This document shows positions 1 to 5,339 of a stretch of 8,341 nt of DNA, one piece after another. Positions within the stretch are counted from its first letter, which is position 1; each line of letters opens with the position of its first letter. Source of the DNA: DATJXG01 sp035500455 (lineage in GTDB: Bacteria > Acidobacteriota > Terriglobia > Terriglobales > Acidobacteriaceae). Both the position numbers and the translations under genes were made by a program. The stretch is from positions 1 through 8,341 of the forward strand of contig DATJXG010000230.1 of the NCBI GenBank assembly GCA_035500455.1, in the 5' to 3' direction. Below the pieces are notes generated by a model, which worked only from the letters and a program-made list of their open reading frames with translations, was not told the origin of the DNA and did not search any database.

Positions 1-360
1 CTCGGCGGCCACTCCTACGGCGGACGCCAGGCCACCATGCTCTGCGCCGAAGCCCCCGAACTGGCTGACGGCCTGCTCCTGCTCTCCTACCCTCTGCACC
101 CGCCGCGCAAGCCCGAGCAACTTCGAACCCAGCACTTCCCGGCTCTGCGCACCCCGGCTCTGTTCGTCCACGGCACCCGCGATCCCTTCGGCTCCATCGA
201 GGAAATGCAGTCAGCCCTGAAGCTAGTTCCCGGCAGGACGGTCCTAGTGCGGGTGGAAGGCGCCGGCCACGATCTGGGATTCAAAGGAAAAGCACAGAGC
301 GAAGCTCTTCCCGGCCAAGTGCTGGCCGCATTCACCGGTGAATTTCCACCTGAGTCCTGA
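1..360 (+). CDS. Alpha/beta hydrolase, KANL3/Tex30-like, C-terminal part (5' truncated)
   Basis: The reading frame is open from base 1 and ends at TGA 358-360, leaving 119 residues of a protein whose start lies outside the window. The visible part opens with the nucleophile elbow GGHSYGG (putative catalytic Ser at visible residue 5). It then has a strand ending VHGTRDPFG (putative acid Asp61) and the segment EGAGHDLGF (putative base His90). Order and spacing of Ser, Asp and His are those of the alpha/beta hydrolase fold, and the short distance between elbow and acid resembles the KANL3/Tex30-like (dienelactone hydrolase-related) branch. The substrate cannot be read from the sequence. The ATG at 37 lies after the nucleophile elbow and is therefore an internal methionine, not the start. 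The gene converges on panC with about 107 bp between the stops, a gap that holds a dispersed repeat. Confidence 0.82.
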   Translation, partial: LGGHSYGGRQATMLCAEAPELADGLLLLSYPLHPPRKPEQLRTQHFPALRTPALFVHGTRDPFGSIEEMQSALKLVPGRTVLVRVEGAGHDLGFKGKAQSEALPGQVLAAFTGEFPPES

Positions 361-387
361 CCAGGAGGAAGAATCGGCCGGAACCAA

Positions 388-441
388 AGTCTCCGCGTCC
401 TCGGCGGGGGTCTCAGCGACCTCTGCGTCTTAAGGTTTTTC
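388..441. repeat. Dispersed CTCCGCG-type intergenic repeat, copy 1
   Basis: This is a short degenerate repeat built from units like CTCCGCGTCCTC, CAGCGACC and CTCTGCGTCTT, followed by AAGGTTTTT. A second copy at 2547-2597 has the same order of units with scattered substitutions. It lies between the convergent hydrolase and panC stops and is not coding. Repeats of this style occur in intergenic DNA of several bacterial groups; the mechanism of spread is not visible here. Confidence 0.65.
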
Positions 442-467
442 CATCCCCCGAAGAAACTCTCGCCACG

Positions 468-1310
468 TTACCCAGGAAGCAGAATGTTATCGATCAACCG
501 AGTACTGCCCACAAACCCCGCCACCGCCACCAAAGCCACCCCGAAGACATCGGCTACCGCCTCCAGCGTCTCCGGATCGACAACTTCCAGGTAATCCAAC
601 CGCACCGAAGGCTCTTCCGCGAAAACCCGCTTGCCGGCTGCGATCAGCTCTTCCGTCCTACGCTCGCCCTGGGCAAATAGATCGCCCACCAGAGTCAAGG
701 CACGGTGAAGCACCAGCGCCTGCTTCCTCTCCTGCGGATCGAGATACGCATTGCGCGAACTCATCGCCAGCCCATCCGCCTCGCGCACGATGGGGCAAAC
801 TACGATCTCCACCGCCATCTTCAAATCCCGCACCATGCGTCGCAGTATGGCCACCTGCGCAGCGTCCTTCTGGCCAAAAAACGCAAAATCCGGCTCAACG
901 ATATGAAATAACTTCGCCACCACGGTAGAGACGCCGCGAAAATGTCCCGGCCGCGACCGGCCGCAAAGCCGCTCGCCGATGCCCTCAACCTCCACCCAGG
1001 TCACAGCCCCCGCGGGATACATCTCGTCCGCCGAAGGCGCAAACAGCAATTCCACGCCCTCACGCTCCAGCAGTTCGCAATCGCGCTCAAAGCTGCGCGG
1101 ATACCGCTCAAAATCTTCTCCGGGAGCAAACTGTGTAGGATTCACAAAGATGGAAGCCGCAACCACATGGCACCGCGCCCGAGCCGCCCGCAACAGCGAA
1201 AGATGTCCCTCGTGCAAGGCCCCCATGGTAGGCACGAAGCCAAGCGATCCCCCAGAGCGAGCCACGCGAGCCGCAGCGCGAAACTCCAGGGCAGTGGAAT
1301 AGATCTTCAT
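468..1310 (-). CDS. panC: Pantothenate synthetase (pantoate--beta-alanine ligase)
   Basis: The 280-residue cytoplasmic enzyme joins pantoate and beta-alanine using ATP, via a pantoyl-adenylate, to give pantothenate, the last step of vitamin B5 synthesis. Family signatures are all present: FVPTMGALHEGH near residues 25-36, containing the HIGH-type nucleotide motif HEGH (33-36); FVNPTQF (55-61); PGHFRGVSTVV (121-131); FFGQKD (144-149); the KMSKS-like loop MSSRN (183-187); and RLIDN (271-275). Length is normal for the family. I chose ATG 1310 because the protein from there starts exactly where PanC proteins do. The frame stays open 54 codons further upstream to a GTG at 1472, but that stretch is low-complexity repeat. 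No strong Shine-Dalgarno precedes 1310, so panC may depend on translation from panB, which lies upstream on the same strand with a 158-bp gap. Confidence 0.95.
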   Translation of the reverse strand: MKIYSTALEFRAAARVARSGGSLGFVPTMGALHEGHLSLLRAARARCHVVAASIFVNPTQFAPGEDFERYPRSFERDCELLEREGVELLFAPSADEMYPAGAVTWVEVEGIGERLCGRSRPGHFRGVSTVVAKLFHIVEPDFAFFGQKDAAQVAILRRMVRDLKMAVEIVVCPIVREADGLAMSSRNAYLDPQERKQALVLHRALTLVGDLFAQGERRTEELIAAGKRVFAEEPSVRLDYLEVVDPETLEAVADVFGVALVAVAGFVGSTRLIDNILLPG

Positions 1311-1324
1311 GGGGAAGGGGCGAT

Positions 1325-1466
1325 CGGTGATTGCTGATTGTTGATTGATGATTGCTGATTTTCGATTGCCAATTGCCAATTGTCGATTGTGAAAGTCTCG
1401 AAGTTGGCACTTTAACAATCCGCAATCAGCAATCTCCCCCAATCGCCAATCGGCAATCGAAAATTC
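1325..1466. repeat. Degenerate GATTGC-unit repeat with inverted arms in the panB-panC spacer
   Basis: The spacer is filled with short units such as GATTGCTGATT, GATTGCCAATT and, in inverted orientation, AATCAGCAATC and AATCGGCAATCG. The left half carries the GATTG orientation and the right half the CAATC orientation, so the whole forms an imperfect inverted repeat. One perfect 12-bp pair is TTTTCGATTGCC (1359-1370) with its complement at 1452-1463. It is AT-richer than the flanking genes. On the minus strand it has no stop in the panC frame. Confidence 0.75.
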
Positions 1467-1468
1467 CC

Positions 1469-2359
1469 TCACCTCCGTATCGCCCGCTTGCGCTCCAGCA
1501 CGGTCTCCAGTCCCTCCCGCGTCTCCTTCGGCAGATGATACGACTCGCCATCCGCGGGATACTGCCGCGAAGCCACATCCGCCCGGAACGACTGCACCGC
1601 ATGCGTGACCAGCGCCGCTCCATCGCCGTAGTGCCGCACGAACTTGGCCTGCGGCCCGAACGTCATATTGAGCAGGTCATGAAACACCAGCACCTGGCCG
1701 TCGCACTCTGGTCCGGCTCCGATGCCGATGGTCGGCGTTTTCACTTCCTCGGTGATCATCGCCGCCACCTCCCGCGGAATTCCTTCCAGGAAAATGCAAG
1801 CCACGCCTGCCCGGTCCAGCGCCACGGCATCGCGCATCAACTGCTCCACCGCCGCCAGCGATTTCCCCTGCACCTTGAATCCGCCCATCACGTTCACCGA
1901 CTGCGGGGTCAGCCCAATGTGTCCGGCGACGGGAATTTCGGCGTCCATCACCCGCCGGATCACATCCACCCGCTTCTCGCCACCCTCCATCTTCACCACT
2001 TCCGCGCCGGCCTCCTTCACGAAGCGGGAAGCGTTGCGCACTGCCTCCTCAGCGCCCAGATGGTACGAGCCGTAAGGCATATCGCCCATGAGCAACGCAT
2101 GGCGAACGCCGCGCCGCGCAGCTCGCGTGTGATGCAGCATCTCTTCCATGGTCACGGAAAGCGTGTTTTCGTGGCCGAGAACGGCCATGGCAAGGGAATC
2201 GCCTACCAGCACAATGTCGATGCCGGCCTCATCCACCAGGCGAGCCCCGGCATAGTCATAGGCGGTAAGGCAAGTAATGGGTTCGCGGTGAAGCTTGTTT
2301 TCCCGCAGGGACGCAGCGGTAATCTTCTGGCGAGGTTCGCCAATTGGCGTAAGACTCAC
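1469..2359 (-). CDS. panB: 3-methyl-2-oxobutanoate hydroxymethyltransferase (ketopantoate hydroxymethyltransferase)
   Basis: The enzyme transfers a hydroxymethyl group from 5,10-methylene-tetrahydrofolate to 3-methyl-2-oxobutanoate, giving ketopantoate, the committed step of pantothenate synthesis. It is a cytoplasmic, metal-dependent (beta/alpha)8 barrel. With the GTG start the protein is 296 residues and shows TAYDY (32-36), VGDSL (52-56, metal-binding Asp54), MGDMP (91-95), KMEGG (123-127), GHIGLTPQSVN (147-156 region), LEGIP with the expected catalytic Glu192, and IGIGAG (211-216). The start at GTG 2359 is preferred because GGAGG lies 5 bases upstream and the N-terminal length then fits the family. 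ATG 2407 and GTG 2416 are in frame but have no ribosome-binding site. The C-terminal tail (about 270-296) is longer than in the E. coli enzyme. It is the first gene of a panB-panC pair. Confidence 0.95.
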   Translation of the reverse strand: MSLTPIGEPRQKITAASLRENKLHREPITCLTAYDYAGARLVDEAGIDIVLVGDSLAMAVLGHENTLSVTMEEMLHHTRAARRGVRHALLMGDMPYGSYHLGAEEAVRNASRFVKEAGAEVVKMEGGEKRVDVIRRVMDAEIPVAGHIGLTPQSVNVMGGFKVQGKSLAAVEQLMRDAVALDRAGVACIFLEGIPREVAAMITEEVKTPTIGIGAGPECDGQVLVFHDLLNMTFGPQAKFVRHYGDGAALVTHAVQSFRADVASRQYPADGESYHLPKETREGLETVLERKRAIRR

Positions 2360-2364
2360 GATGT

Positions 2365-2369
2365 CCTCC
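2365..2369 (-). promoter_or_regulatory. Shine-Dalgarno site that fixes the panB start
   Basis: On the minus strand GGAGG ends 5 bases before the GTG at 2359. No comparable site precedes the two longer in-frame starts, so this site decides the panB start codon. Confidence 0.7.
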
Positions 2370-2420
2370 AGTGCCCCTCCGCATCGCGGCGGATAGAGCC
2401 TGTACATCTGATCCACAGCT

Positions 2421-2449
2421 ATTCTAAACGCAACCCGCCGGTTCGTCGA
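2421..2449 (-). promoter_or_regulatory. Candidate sigma-70-type promoter of panB-panC
   Basis: On the minus strand TCGACG (2449-2444) and TAGAAT (2426-2421) are separated by 17 bases and resemble -35 and -10 boxes. The predicted transcript start near 2414 leaves an untranslated leader of about 55 bases before GTG 2359 and would exclude the GTG at 2416 as start. This is a by-eye match and unproven. Confidence 0.4.
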
Positions 2450-2546
2450 TACCCTTGGTCACTGCCTCCAGGCATGATCTTATCGCCTCGAGCGGCTCAC
2501 ATGGCCCGCTGTCAACCCGGAAGATCAGGTGACCGGGAAGGCTGAA

Positions 2547-2597
2547 CTCCGCGACCTCTGCGGAGGTTCTCGGCGACCTCGGCGTTTTAGGGTGTTG
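2547..2597. repeat. Dispersed CTCCGCG-type intergenic repeat, copy 2
   Basis: The segment CTCCGCGACCTCTGCGG, followed by GGCGACCTCGGCGTTTTAG, aligns unit by unit with the copy at 388-441. It lies between the divergent starts of panB and the pentein gene, outside the predicted panB promoter. It appears non-coding. Confidence 0.65.
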
Positions 2598-2699
2598 CCT
2601 TCCAACTGACGAAAGCAAACCAACACCACACGCTGGCCTTAATTCCGATTTATCTTTACTCTTCCTATTCCACATTCCAAGCGGGTCGCAGGAAACCGA

Positions 2700-3602
2700 A
2701 TGACCGACGCCAAATTCGACTGCAACTCGATGGTAGGCAGGTTGCAGCGCGTAGCCGTATGCCCACCAGACGCCGCAGGATGGAACTCGCCGGCAGGCGC
2801 GGCCCGCTGGCTGGACCTGGGGTTCCTGCACGCGCCGGATGCTGCTCTGGCCCAGTCGCAGCACGAGACCCTCAGCGATCAACTGCGCGCGGCGGGGGCG
2901 GAAGTGGTCTCTCTGCCCAATTCTCCCCAACTCTCCCTCGACGCCGTGTACACGCACGATCCTTCGCTCATGACCAGTTTCGGCGCCATCATCCTCAACC
3001 CCGGCAAACCCAATCGCGTGCCCGAGGCCGAGGCCCACCTGCAGTTTTTTCGCAGCCTCGGCCTGCCCATCCTCGGCCGAATCCAGTTGCCAGGCACAGC
3101 CGAAGCCGGCGATATGATCTGGCTCGACTCAAATACTCTTCTCATTGGCCTCGGTTACCGCACCAACGCCGCCGGAATCGCGCAGATGCGCGCCCTGCTC
3201 GCGCCCAAAGGCGTAGAAGTCCTCGCAGCGCCCCTCCCCTACGGGCCCGGACCCTCCGCCTGCCTGCACCTGATGTCACTGATCAGCCTGCTCGACGAAC
3301 GCACCGCCGTAGGGGACTTGCCGTGGCTGGCGGTCGAAACCGTGGAGTTGCTGAAGTCCCGCGACTATCGCCTGATTGAAATCGACTATTCAGAGCGAGG
3401 TACACTGGCCTGCAACATACTTTCGCTGGGCGAACAGCGCCTGCTGGCCATCGCAGAAAATCAGAAGACAAATGAAAAATTGCGGCATGCCGGATTTGAA
3501 GTCGCGACCTTTCCCGGCTCCGAACTGTGCATCAATGGCTCCGGCGGCCCAACTTGCCTGACCCGCCCTCTGGCAAGGGATGTCGTTGTGGCCGGCCGTT
3601 AG
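2700..3602 (+). CDS. Pentein-superfamily amidinohydrolase/amidinotransferase (dimethylarginine dimethylaminohydrolase-like)
   Basis: This 300-residue protein has the catalytic layout of the guanidino-modifying pentein family: YTHDPSLMT (84-92) with an early Asp87; TAEAGDMIW (133-141) at the usual E/D-GGD position; GYRTNAAGI (152-160); the catalytic histidine in CLHLMS (His190); and the nucleophilic cysteine near the C-terminus in GSGGPTCLTRP (Cys286). Members attack the guanidinium carbon of arginine or methylated arginine through a covalent cysteine adduct. The exact substrate (dimethylarginine, arginine, citrulline-type or other) cannot be decided from these motifs. The ATG at 2700 is preceded by AGGA with a 6-base gap; an internal ATG at 2730 is the alternative start. 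The gene stands alone, divergent from panB and convergent with the DUF4252 gene, with no arginine-metabolism neighbour in view. No signal peptide is seen, so it is probably cytoplasmic. Confidence 0.85.
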   Translation: MTDAKFDCNSMVGRLQRVAVCPPDAAGWNSPAGAARWLDLGFLHAPDAALAQSQHETLSDQLRAAGAEVVSLPNSPQLSLDAVYTHDPSLMTSFGAIILNPGKPNRVPEAEAHLQFFRSLGLPILGRIQLPGTAEAGDMIWLDSNTLLIGLGYRTNAAGIAQMRALLAPKGVEVLAAPLPYGPGPSACLHLMSLISLLDERTAVGDLPWLAVETVELLKSRDYRLIEIDYSERGTLACNILSLGEQRLLAIAENQKTNEKLRHAGFEVATFPGSELCINGSGGPTCLTRPLARDVVVAGR

Positions 3603-3625
3603 CCGCAGAATCTGAGAAGAACTTG

Positions 3626-3647
3626 CGGGGCAATTACCGTTGCCCCG
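3626..3647. terminator. Perfect 8-bp hairpin between convergent genes, possible terminator
   Basis: CGGGGCAA (3626-3633) and TTGCCCCG (3640-3647) pair perfectly around a 6-base loop. The hairpin lies 23 bases past the pentein stop and includes the stop codon and last codons of the DUF4252 gene. There is no clear T-run on the plus side; the minus side has a weak T-rich stretch (TTCTTCT). It may act as a two-way terminator or as an mRNA 3'-end stabiliser. Confidence 0.4.
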
Positions 3648-4188
3648 TATTCGGCACCGGGATCCCGCCTTCGATCCTTGGAATTCCGAAGTGTCCGCCG
3701 AGATGGGTGAGGTCGAGCGGGCTGATGGATCCGGAAACCGAGATAAAGCTGACGTCATTCGCCCCGGCAAGAAGAATCACGATGTTGCTGATCGCGTTAT
3801 TCTGAAAGCTCATCCAGAGTTCGGTAACACCTGCGCCTCCGCCTCTTTCGCGCCGGTTCACGAACCGCCTATATCCCGCCGCCTGGCACTCCTGGTCCAC
3901 CGAACTCAGGGCCCCGGGGTCGTACATCCAGCGCCCCGGAAAGTGGTAGTTGTGGACCGAAACCCCACTCACCCCCGCGATCACGCGACGCAGGTCCGCG
4001 TTGTCCGGATCCAGCTTGGAGGCAAATACCAGCATGGAGTGGTCCAGCGTGAACTCAGTTTTCGAAGAGGCGCTCTGCCGCAGGACCTCGACCCCCTGGG
4101 GAATCCACTCGGTCGGCGACTGAGCCTCCATAAATGTGGCTGAAGAAATGGCGATACAGAACACCAGAAGAGTGCAGGATAGCTTCAT
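3634..4188 (-). CDS. Secreted DUF4252-type protein
   Basis: The 184-residue product starts with a typical signal peptide: a basic Met-Lys, a hydrophobic core LLVFCIAISSATF, and a likely cut after Ala22 (EA-Q). The mature part follows the DUF4252 pattern: a FTLDHSMLVFASKLD segment (46-60), a DPDNADLRRVIAGVSGVSV region (60-78), an F-x-G-rich strand (83-86), a middle segment on residue-by-residue variation, and the closing VSGSISPLDL and GGHFGIPRIE (151-173). DUF4252 proteins are small secreted or periplasmic proteins of unknown function. The start at ATG 4188 was chosen because GAGG lies about 6 bases upstream and the signal peptide begins there; the alternative at 4212 adds eight residues. No cysteine lipobox is evident. 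The gene is monocistronic with its own likely promoter and ends in a hairpin shared with the convergent pentein gene. Confidence 0.8.
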   Translation of the reverse strand: MKLSCTLLVFCIAISSATFMEAQSPTEWIPQGVEVLRQSASSKTEFTLDHSMLVFASKLDPDNADLRRVIAGVSGVSVHNYHFPGRWMYDPGALSSVDQECQAAGYRRFVNRRERGGGAGVTELWMSFQNNAISNIVILLAGANDVSFISVSGSISPLDLTHLGGHFGIPRIEGGIPVPNTGQR

Positions 4189-4230
4189 GACGCGCCTCGG
4201 TTTGCCTTGCAAATTCGAACTGCTGTGCCA

Positions 4231-4259
4231 CTTTTAGAGCGGGTTCTCGAAATTGGCAA
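4231..4259 (-). promoter_or_regulatory. Candidate sigma-70-type promoter of the DUF4252 gene
   Basis: On the minus strand TTGCCA (4259-4254) and TAAAAG (4236-4231) are separated by 17 bases, close to the -35/-10 consensus. Predicted transcription would start near 4224, giving a short leader before ATG 4188. This is a by-eye match. Confidence 0.45.
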
Positions 4260-4383
4260 TGCATGGCGGGTAAACGGCAGGTCATCAGCTAATCGTATGA
4301 AATCAAGGGGCTTAGTGAGGCGGATCAACCGACTCCCAGGGCATTTTCAACTCGGACATGCCCGCGCCGATCGCTCCCCATTT

Positions 4384-4465
4384 GTCATCCCGAGCGCAGC
4401 GAGGGATCTCGGTCTTTGCCGAGGATTCCGTGGAGACTGAGATTCCTCGCTTTGCTCGGCATCAC
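4384..4465. repeat. Hairpin repeat (GTCATCCCGAGC type), copy A, left of the toxin-antitoxin genes
   Basis: Two 31-base arms, 4384-4414 and 4435-4465, are inverted copies with 25 of 31 positions able to pair, around a 20-base loop. The arms read GTCATCCCGAGC...GATCTCGGTC and its complement. A second copy with the same arms and a similar loop (GAGGATTCCG versus GAGGAATCCG) lies at 5116-5200. Repeats of this appearance are scattered in intergenic DNA of several bacteria and can be mis-called as peptides with SEQSEESR. No transposase is nearby, so any mobility would have to be supplied in trans. Confidence 0.8.
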
Positions 4466-4504
4466 AAGCTGGCACTCTAAGCAACGTACGACAGGGCGTC
4501 CGAC

Positions 4505-4522
4505 GTACAGCAATCCTGTACA
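4505..4522. promoter_or_regulatory. Palindromic operator candidate of the toxin-antitoxin operon
   Basis: GTACAG (4505-4510) and CTGTAC (4516-4521) form a perfect inverted repeat with a 5-base spacer, and 4517-4522 reads TGTACA, the core recognised by E. coli YefM. It lies 19 bases before the antitoxin ATG, where autorepressed toxin-antitoxin operons carry their operator. A related ACGTAC occurs at 4484-4489, one helical-turn multiple upstream of the ACGTAC at 4503-4508 (19 bases apart), which could be a second, weaker site. Confidence 0.6.
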
Positions 4523-4540
4523 CTAGCGGCAGAGGCGCCT

Positions 4541-4825
4541 ATGACCGAGACCACATACACCAATCTGCGCCAAAGCCTGGCTTCGTTTTTGGACCGTGTA
4601 GCCGACGACCGGGAAGTCGTCATCGTACGCCGCCGCGGTGATAGAAGAGTAGCCCTGGTCCCTGCCGACGAACTCGCCGGCTTGATGGAGACAGCCCACC
4701 TCCTGCGATCGCCCAGGAACGCCCGCAGGCTGCTGACCGCGTTGCGCCGGGCGGCTGCCGGCAAAGGCAAGGCCGAGGCGCCTGAGAAACTGCGCCGGGA
4801 GATGGGCCTTGGCGCGGGACGTTGA
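4541..4825 (+). CDS. Antitoxin, Phd/YefM family
   Basis: This 94-residue antitoxin has the expected two parts. The N-terminal DNA-binding and dimerisation domain comprises TTYTNLRQSLASFLDRV (4-20), the strand EVVIVRRRGDRRVALVP (25-41) and DELAGLMETAHLLRSP (43-58). The C-terminal toxin-neutralising tail (about 60-94) is charged and probably disordered. The segment LMETAHLLRSPRNARRL closely follows E. coli YefM. The antitoxin would bind and inhibit the downstream toxin and repress its own operon. ATG 4541 is preceded by GAGG with a 5-base gap and by a palindrome containing TGTACA. The reading frame overlaps the toxin by 17 bases. The tail is richer in Arg, Lys and Ala than E. coli YefM and ends in GLGAGR. 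Confidence 0.92.
   Translation: MTETTYTNLRQSLASFLDRVADDREVVIVRRRGDRRVALVPADELAGLMETAHLLRSPRNARRLLTALRRAAAGKGKAEAPEKLRREMGLGAGR
4797..4801 (+). promoter_or_regulatory. Shine-Dalgarno site supporting the TTG start of the toxin
   Basis: GGGAG lies inside the end of the antitoxin gene, 7 bases before the TTG at 4809. No ATG or GTG exists in the toxin frame near the expected N-terminus, so this site is the main support for the TTG start. Confidence 0.55.
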
Positions 4826-5081
4826 GCGCGAAGCCGTATTCCACTCTGAGTTCCGGCAGGACCTGCGCTACTGGGTGGAAACCGACCGCCGAACCGCGCT
4901 GCGAATTCTCGAACTAATCGAAGCGGCCGTGCGCGATCCATTTACGGGCATCGGCAAGCCTGAACCGCTCAAGTATGTTCTGGCCGGGTGCTGGTCGCGG
5001 CGGATTACTCAGGAGCATCGGCTGGTTTATCGGGTAAGCGGGAACAGAATTGATTTTCTGCAAGCTCGCTATCACTATTGA
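4809..5081 (+). CDS. Toxin, Txe/YoeB family mRNA endonuclease
   Basis: This 90-residue RelE-fold toxin cuts mRNA on the ribosome in its family. It matches E. coli YoeB almost end to end: DLRYWVETDRRTALRILELI (18-37), DPFTGIGKPEPLK (43-55), WSRRITQEHRLVYRV (62-76) and the terminal RYHY. The catalytic residues known from YoeB (Glu46, Arg65, His83, Tyr84) correspond to Glu52, Arg71, His89 and Tyr90 here, so the toxin looks intact. It starts with TTG 4809, 17 bases inside the antitoxin gene, with GGGAG 7 bases upstream. A weak start inside the antitoxin frame fits the need to make less toxin than antitoxin. The N-terminus MARDVERE is about six residues longer than in YoeB, so the exact start is the least certain point. 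Confidence 0.93.
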   Translation: MARDVEREAVFHSEFRQDLRYWVETDRRTALRILELIEAAVRDPFTGIGKPEPLKYVLAGCWSRRITQEHRLVYRVSGNRIDFLQARYHY

Positions 5082-5115
5082 GAACACCGGAGTTTGGCCA
5101 GATGACCTCGCACCG

Positions 5116-5200
5116 TTGTCATCTGAAGCATAGCGAGGATCTCGGTCTTCGAGGAGGAATCCGCGCAGACCGAGATTCCTCGCTCTGCTCGGAATGACAA
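5116..5200. repeat. Hairpin repeat (GTCATCCCGAGC type), copy B, right of the toxin-antitoxin genes
   Basis: Arms 5116-5148 and 5167-5200 pair over most of their length around an 18-base loop; the outer TTGTCAT and the inner GAGG...ATCTCGGTCT are the best-paired parts, and the left arm lacks one base of the right. The arm sequence and the loop motif GAGGAATCCG match copy A at 4384-4465. It starts 35 bases after the toxin stop codon, in the same orientation as copy A. Confidence 0.8.
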
Positions 5201-5339
5201 TGGGAATCTCGGAATGAGAATCGAAATAAAGAGTGACAAAGAAAATTCCCTAACCGAGGGAGCGGCCTCCGTGGCTGGTTGTCAGCGCTTCGGTTGGTAT
5301 CGCGCAAATAAATCGCTGGTGAATAAGCCTCGCACAAAG

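Noticed and set aside
37..360. Start of the hydrolase at ATG 37
   Set aside because: The frame is open to base 1 and the nucleophile elbow with the catalytic serine lies before this ATG, so it is an internal methionine of a truncated gene.
1321..1470. CRISPR-like array in the panB-panC spacer
   Set aside because: The units are about 7-12 bases, degenerate, and change orientation half way. There are no unique spacers of constant length and no cas genes.
1352..2545. A long open frame (397 codons) on the plus strand opposite panB
   Set aside because: It is the antisense shadow of panB and the flanking repeats. The product is rich in His, Arg and Pro with no family resemblance.
2424..3038. Minus-strand frame of 204 codons over the panB upstream region and the pentein gene start
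   Set aside because: It crosses the predicted panB promoter and the repeat, and is antisense to the conserved N-terminal part of the pentein protein. No known domain is seen.
4384..5200. Integron gene cassette with attC sites around the toxin-antitoxin genes
   Set aside because: The hairpins do not show the paired core sites (GTTRRRY and RYYYAAC) of attC in the right places, and there is no integrase or neighbouring cassette.
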